Positions 62,302 through 64,000 of a stretch of 64,000 nt of DNA are shown one piece after another. Positions within the stretch are counted from its first letter, which is position 1; each line of letters opens with the position of its first letter. The notes under the pieces are model-generated. The model worked only from the letters and a program-made list of their open reading frames with translations, was not told where the DNA came from and made no database searches. Made by a program: the position numbers and the translations under genes. This stretch comes from Chloroflexota bacterium (GTDB lineage: Bacteria; Chloroflexota; Anaerolineae; Aggregatilineales; Phototrophicaceae): NCBI GenBank assembly GCA_011523735.1, contig WTGB01000048.1:108306-172305 (forward strand), written 5' to 3'.

Positions 62302-63864
62302 TTGAAAAAATTTGTCGTCAAACTGTTGAACCGTATTGCTAAGCTGGTTCTCTATAGTTTCCTCTTTGTCCTTCTGATCGCGCTGGCATGGACCGCGCTG
62401 CAGTTGGCATCCATTCCCGACGATCAAACGCAAGGCACTTTCGCAGCCCGCCGGGACAGCTACAAACAGACTGCCACCGCCATCAGTGAAGTCGACGAAA
62501 ATACTAGCCTGCGTGCCGGTCCGCGCTTTGTGCTCATGCAGCACGATAAAAATACTGATACGCCGGACACCACACCGCCAGCTCCCGCGGAAAGCGATGA
62601 GCGAGCCGCCGAAACCCCCGTTCCCGATGGTTTCAATCTGCCGAAACTTCTGGTGCCGCTGGATCCGGACGAAGGCAAATGGCTGGCGGGAACGCGCGTC
62701 CCGACCCGTGTTCCTCCGGTTATCCGCAAACATCGCTTGATCAACGTGATGCTGCTGGGCAGCGATGAAGAATTGAGTGAAGACGGTTTCATAAGAACGG
62801 ACACAATGATCATCGTCTCTCTCAATGTCGAAACCGGCTCGGTAGCTATGCTAAGCCTGCCGCGCGATCTTCTCGTTTATATTCCCAGTGGCAGAATGGG
62901 ACGCTTGAACACCGCCTACGGCATCGGCGAAAACCTCAGTTGGAATCCTGGTGGCGGTTTCGGCTTGCTGCGCCAAACGCTATTTTACAATTTCGGCATC
63001 AATGTGCACTACCACGCTCGCGTGAACTTTTCCGGTTTCGAAGCTGTTATCGATCGCCTGGGGGGCATCAATGTCGCCGTTGATTGCGCCTACCGCGATC
63101 TCTACCCAGCGCCAGGGGGCGATTATCGCTGGCGCACCTTACCAGCCGGCTATTACACTTTCGATGGTTTTGATGCCCTATGGTATGCCCGGACCAGAAA
63201 GTATACAGACGATTTCGATCGTGGTCGGCGGCATCAGCAGATTCTACGCTCGATTTGGCGCAAAGCGCGCCAACAAGGGCTTTTTGCTACCTTGCCGGGT
63301 TTATGGACAGAGCTCACGCAAGTCGTGCACACAGATATGCCTTTCGATGTGATGCTGCGCCTGCTCCCCTTGGTCATTGATCTGGATCTTGCCAAAGTGG
63401 AAAACCTGACATTGAAGAAGAACTTCCATACTACAGAATGGGTCATGCCGAGCGGAGCAGAAGTTCAGTTGCCCAATGCTGAAGCTATCGCCGCTCTCAT
63501 GCAAGACTTTTATTTGCCGCCACCTTCCAATCAGCTTGCGCTCAGAGGACCGTCCATCGCTGTCTATAATGCCTCGGGTAACGACAACTGGGATATCGTC
63601 GCGACGCAGCGACTGCGTTGGGATGGCTATAATGCGGTCGCCCTCGGTTCGTTTGAGGGGGAAAATCGCTATCTCTCGAGTCAATTGACCGACTATATCG
63701 TCACCGAGAAAGGCAGTTTGACCAACAGGATACTTCGCGCCTTGAATATGTCGGAGGAGCAGGTGATACGGGATGCCCGCGCCGATCGCAGTTATGATTA
63801 CGAGGTGATCATCGGCCAAGACTACGAATCGTGCACCTATGGCGTCTTGCCTCTCGATGGCTAA
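62302..63864 (+). CDS. LytR-CpsA-Psr (LCP) family protein with LytR_C domain
   Basis: A 520-residue type II membrane protein. One N-terminal span (about 15-35) precedes a linker and the LCP domain (about 145-370), with LLGSDE, DTMIIVSLN, SLPRDLLVYIP, NTAYGIGE, LGGINVAVDC and an Arg-rich RTRKYTDDFDRGRRHQQ helix that binds the polyprenyl phosphate. A LytR_C domain (about 410-470) follows. LCP enzymes transfer glycopolymers from a lipid carrier to peptidoglycan or proteins. The start is TTG at 62302, with AGGAG 10 bases upstream. It follows the giant LysM gene by 47 bases. Confidence 0.88.
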   Translation: MKKFVVKLLNRIAKLVLYSFLFVLLIALAWTALQLASIPDDQTQGTFAARRDSYKQTATAISEVDENTSLRAGPRFVLMQHDKNTDTPDTTPPAPAESDERAAETPVPDGFNLPKLLVPLDPDEGKWLAGTRVPTRVPPVIRKHRLINVMLLGSDEELSEDGFIRTDTMIIVSLNVETGSVAMLSLPRDLLVYIPSGRMGRLNTAYGIGENLSWNPGGGFGLLRQTLFYNFGINVHYHARVNFSGFEAVIDRLGGINVAVDCAYRDLYPAPGGDYRWRTLPAGYYTFDGFDALWYARTRKYTDDFDRGRRHQQILRSIWRKARQQGLFATLPGLWTELTQVVHTDMPFDVMLRLLPLVIDLDLAKVENLTLKKNFHTTEWVMPSGAEVQLPNAEAIAALMQDFYLPPPSNQLALRGPSIAVYNASGNDNWDIVATQRLRWDGYNAVALGSFEGENRYLSSQLTDYIVTEKGSLTNRILRALNMSEEQVIRDARADRSYDYEVIIGQDYESCTYGVLPLDG

Positions 63865-63947
63865 AGACTCGCGACGCACCCGCCGGGAAGTGCTCCGCTA
63901 CCTTGTCGCTGGCAATCGCAGGGAAATGTGTTATCATTAAGTCATCA

Positions 63948-64000
63948 CGGGGTATGGCGCAGTCCGGCTAGCGCGCTTGCATGGGGTGTAAGAGGTCCCC
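63948..64000 (+). tRNA. tRNA-Pro (anticodon GGG), truncated by the window end
   Basis: Acceptor strand CGGGGTA, D arm GCGC/GCGC with AGTCCGGCTA, and anticodon stem CTTGC/GTAAG around the loop ATGGGGT (GGG, Pro). The T arm and 3' end lie outside the window. Confidence 0.85.

Overview
The window looks like a chromosomal segment of a bacterium from the Chloroflexota, probably an uncultured Anaerolineae-like lineage. This is an inference from several traits: a fused NuoC-NuoD subunit, a BTAD-type regulator, huge Thr/Pro-rich surface proteins with a LysM domain, an LCP-family protein, and a NodU-type carbamoyltransferase flanked by tiny membrane proteins. GC content is moderate and most genes start ATG with AGGAG-type ribosome binding sites. 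No phage, insertion sequence or CRISPR array is visible; most of the window is housekeeping metabolism.

Layout. 0-1.6 kb: start of selB behind a coiled-coil gene (minus strand). 2.0-5.0 kb: histidine genes hisH-hisA-hisF-hisI-hisE behind a consensus promoter and a terminator hairpin. 5.0-13.2 kb: a tandem DsbA-like protein, a thioesterase, an acyl-CoA ligase, a BTAD regulator with inverted repeats upstream, tRNA-Arg, and gyrB. 13.2-17.2 kb: a minus-strand cluster of carbamoyltransferase, three small membrane proteins and an SGNH-type protein, probably for modifying an exported glycan or lipid. 17.3-24.4 kb: Lon-N-like protein, an alpha/beta-hydrolase fused to an acyl-CoA synthetase, a rhodanese, an acetyltransferase and a glycosyltransferase. 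24.6-38.7 kb: argG-argH, then a ten-kilobase branched-chain amino acid operon ilvE-ilvB-ilvN-ilvC-leuA-leuC-leuD-cimA-leuB. 38.7-44.3 kb: murA, a SAM-riboswitch-controlled trans-sulfuration gene, and divergent thrC/thrB; the last three act around the homoserine branch of methionine and threonine synthesis. 44.3-48.3 kb: iscX-like, nuoB, nuoCD and nuoI, part of respiratory complex I. 48.9-52.8 kb: an Mrp/ApbC-type ATPase, a STAS protein, a serine beta-lactamase-like protein and a Nudix hydrolase. 53.0-63.9 kb: a histidine-kinase-like protein without the phospho-acceptor histidine, a 1948-residue Thr/Pro-rich LysM protein and an LCP protein, all in one direction. The window ends inside tRNA-Pro.

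The most informative regulatory find is a textbook ribosome-mediated attenuator in front of ilvE: a 25-codon leader peptide with twelve consecutive Leu/Ile/Val codons (four of each), a terminator, and a competing antiterminator that starts two bases after the leader stop codon. The most unusual protein-level finds are the three roughly 480-residue modules of the giant surface protein, each carrying the same QRDERTVRR motif, with a 648-bp segment duplicated without a single mismatch; the matching basic C-terminal tails of NuoB and NuoI; and the loss of key residues in the kinase-like, Mrp-like and STAS proteins.
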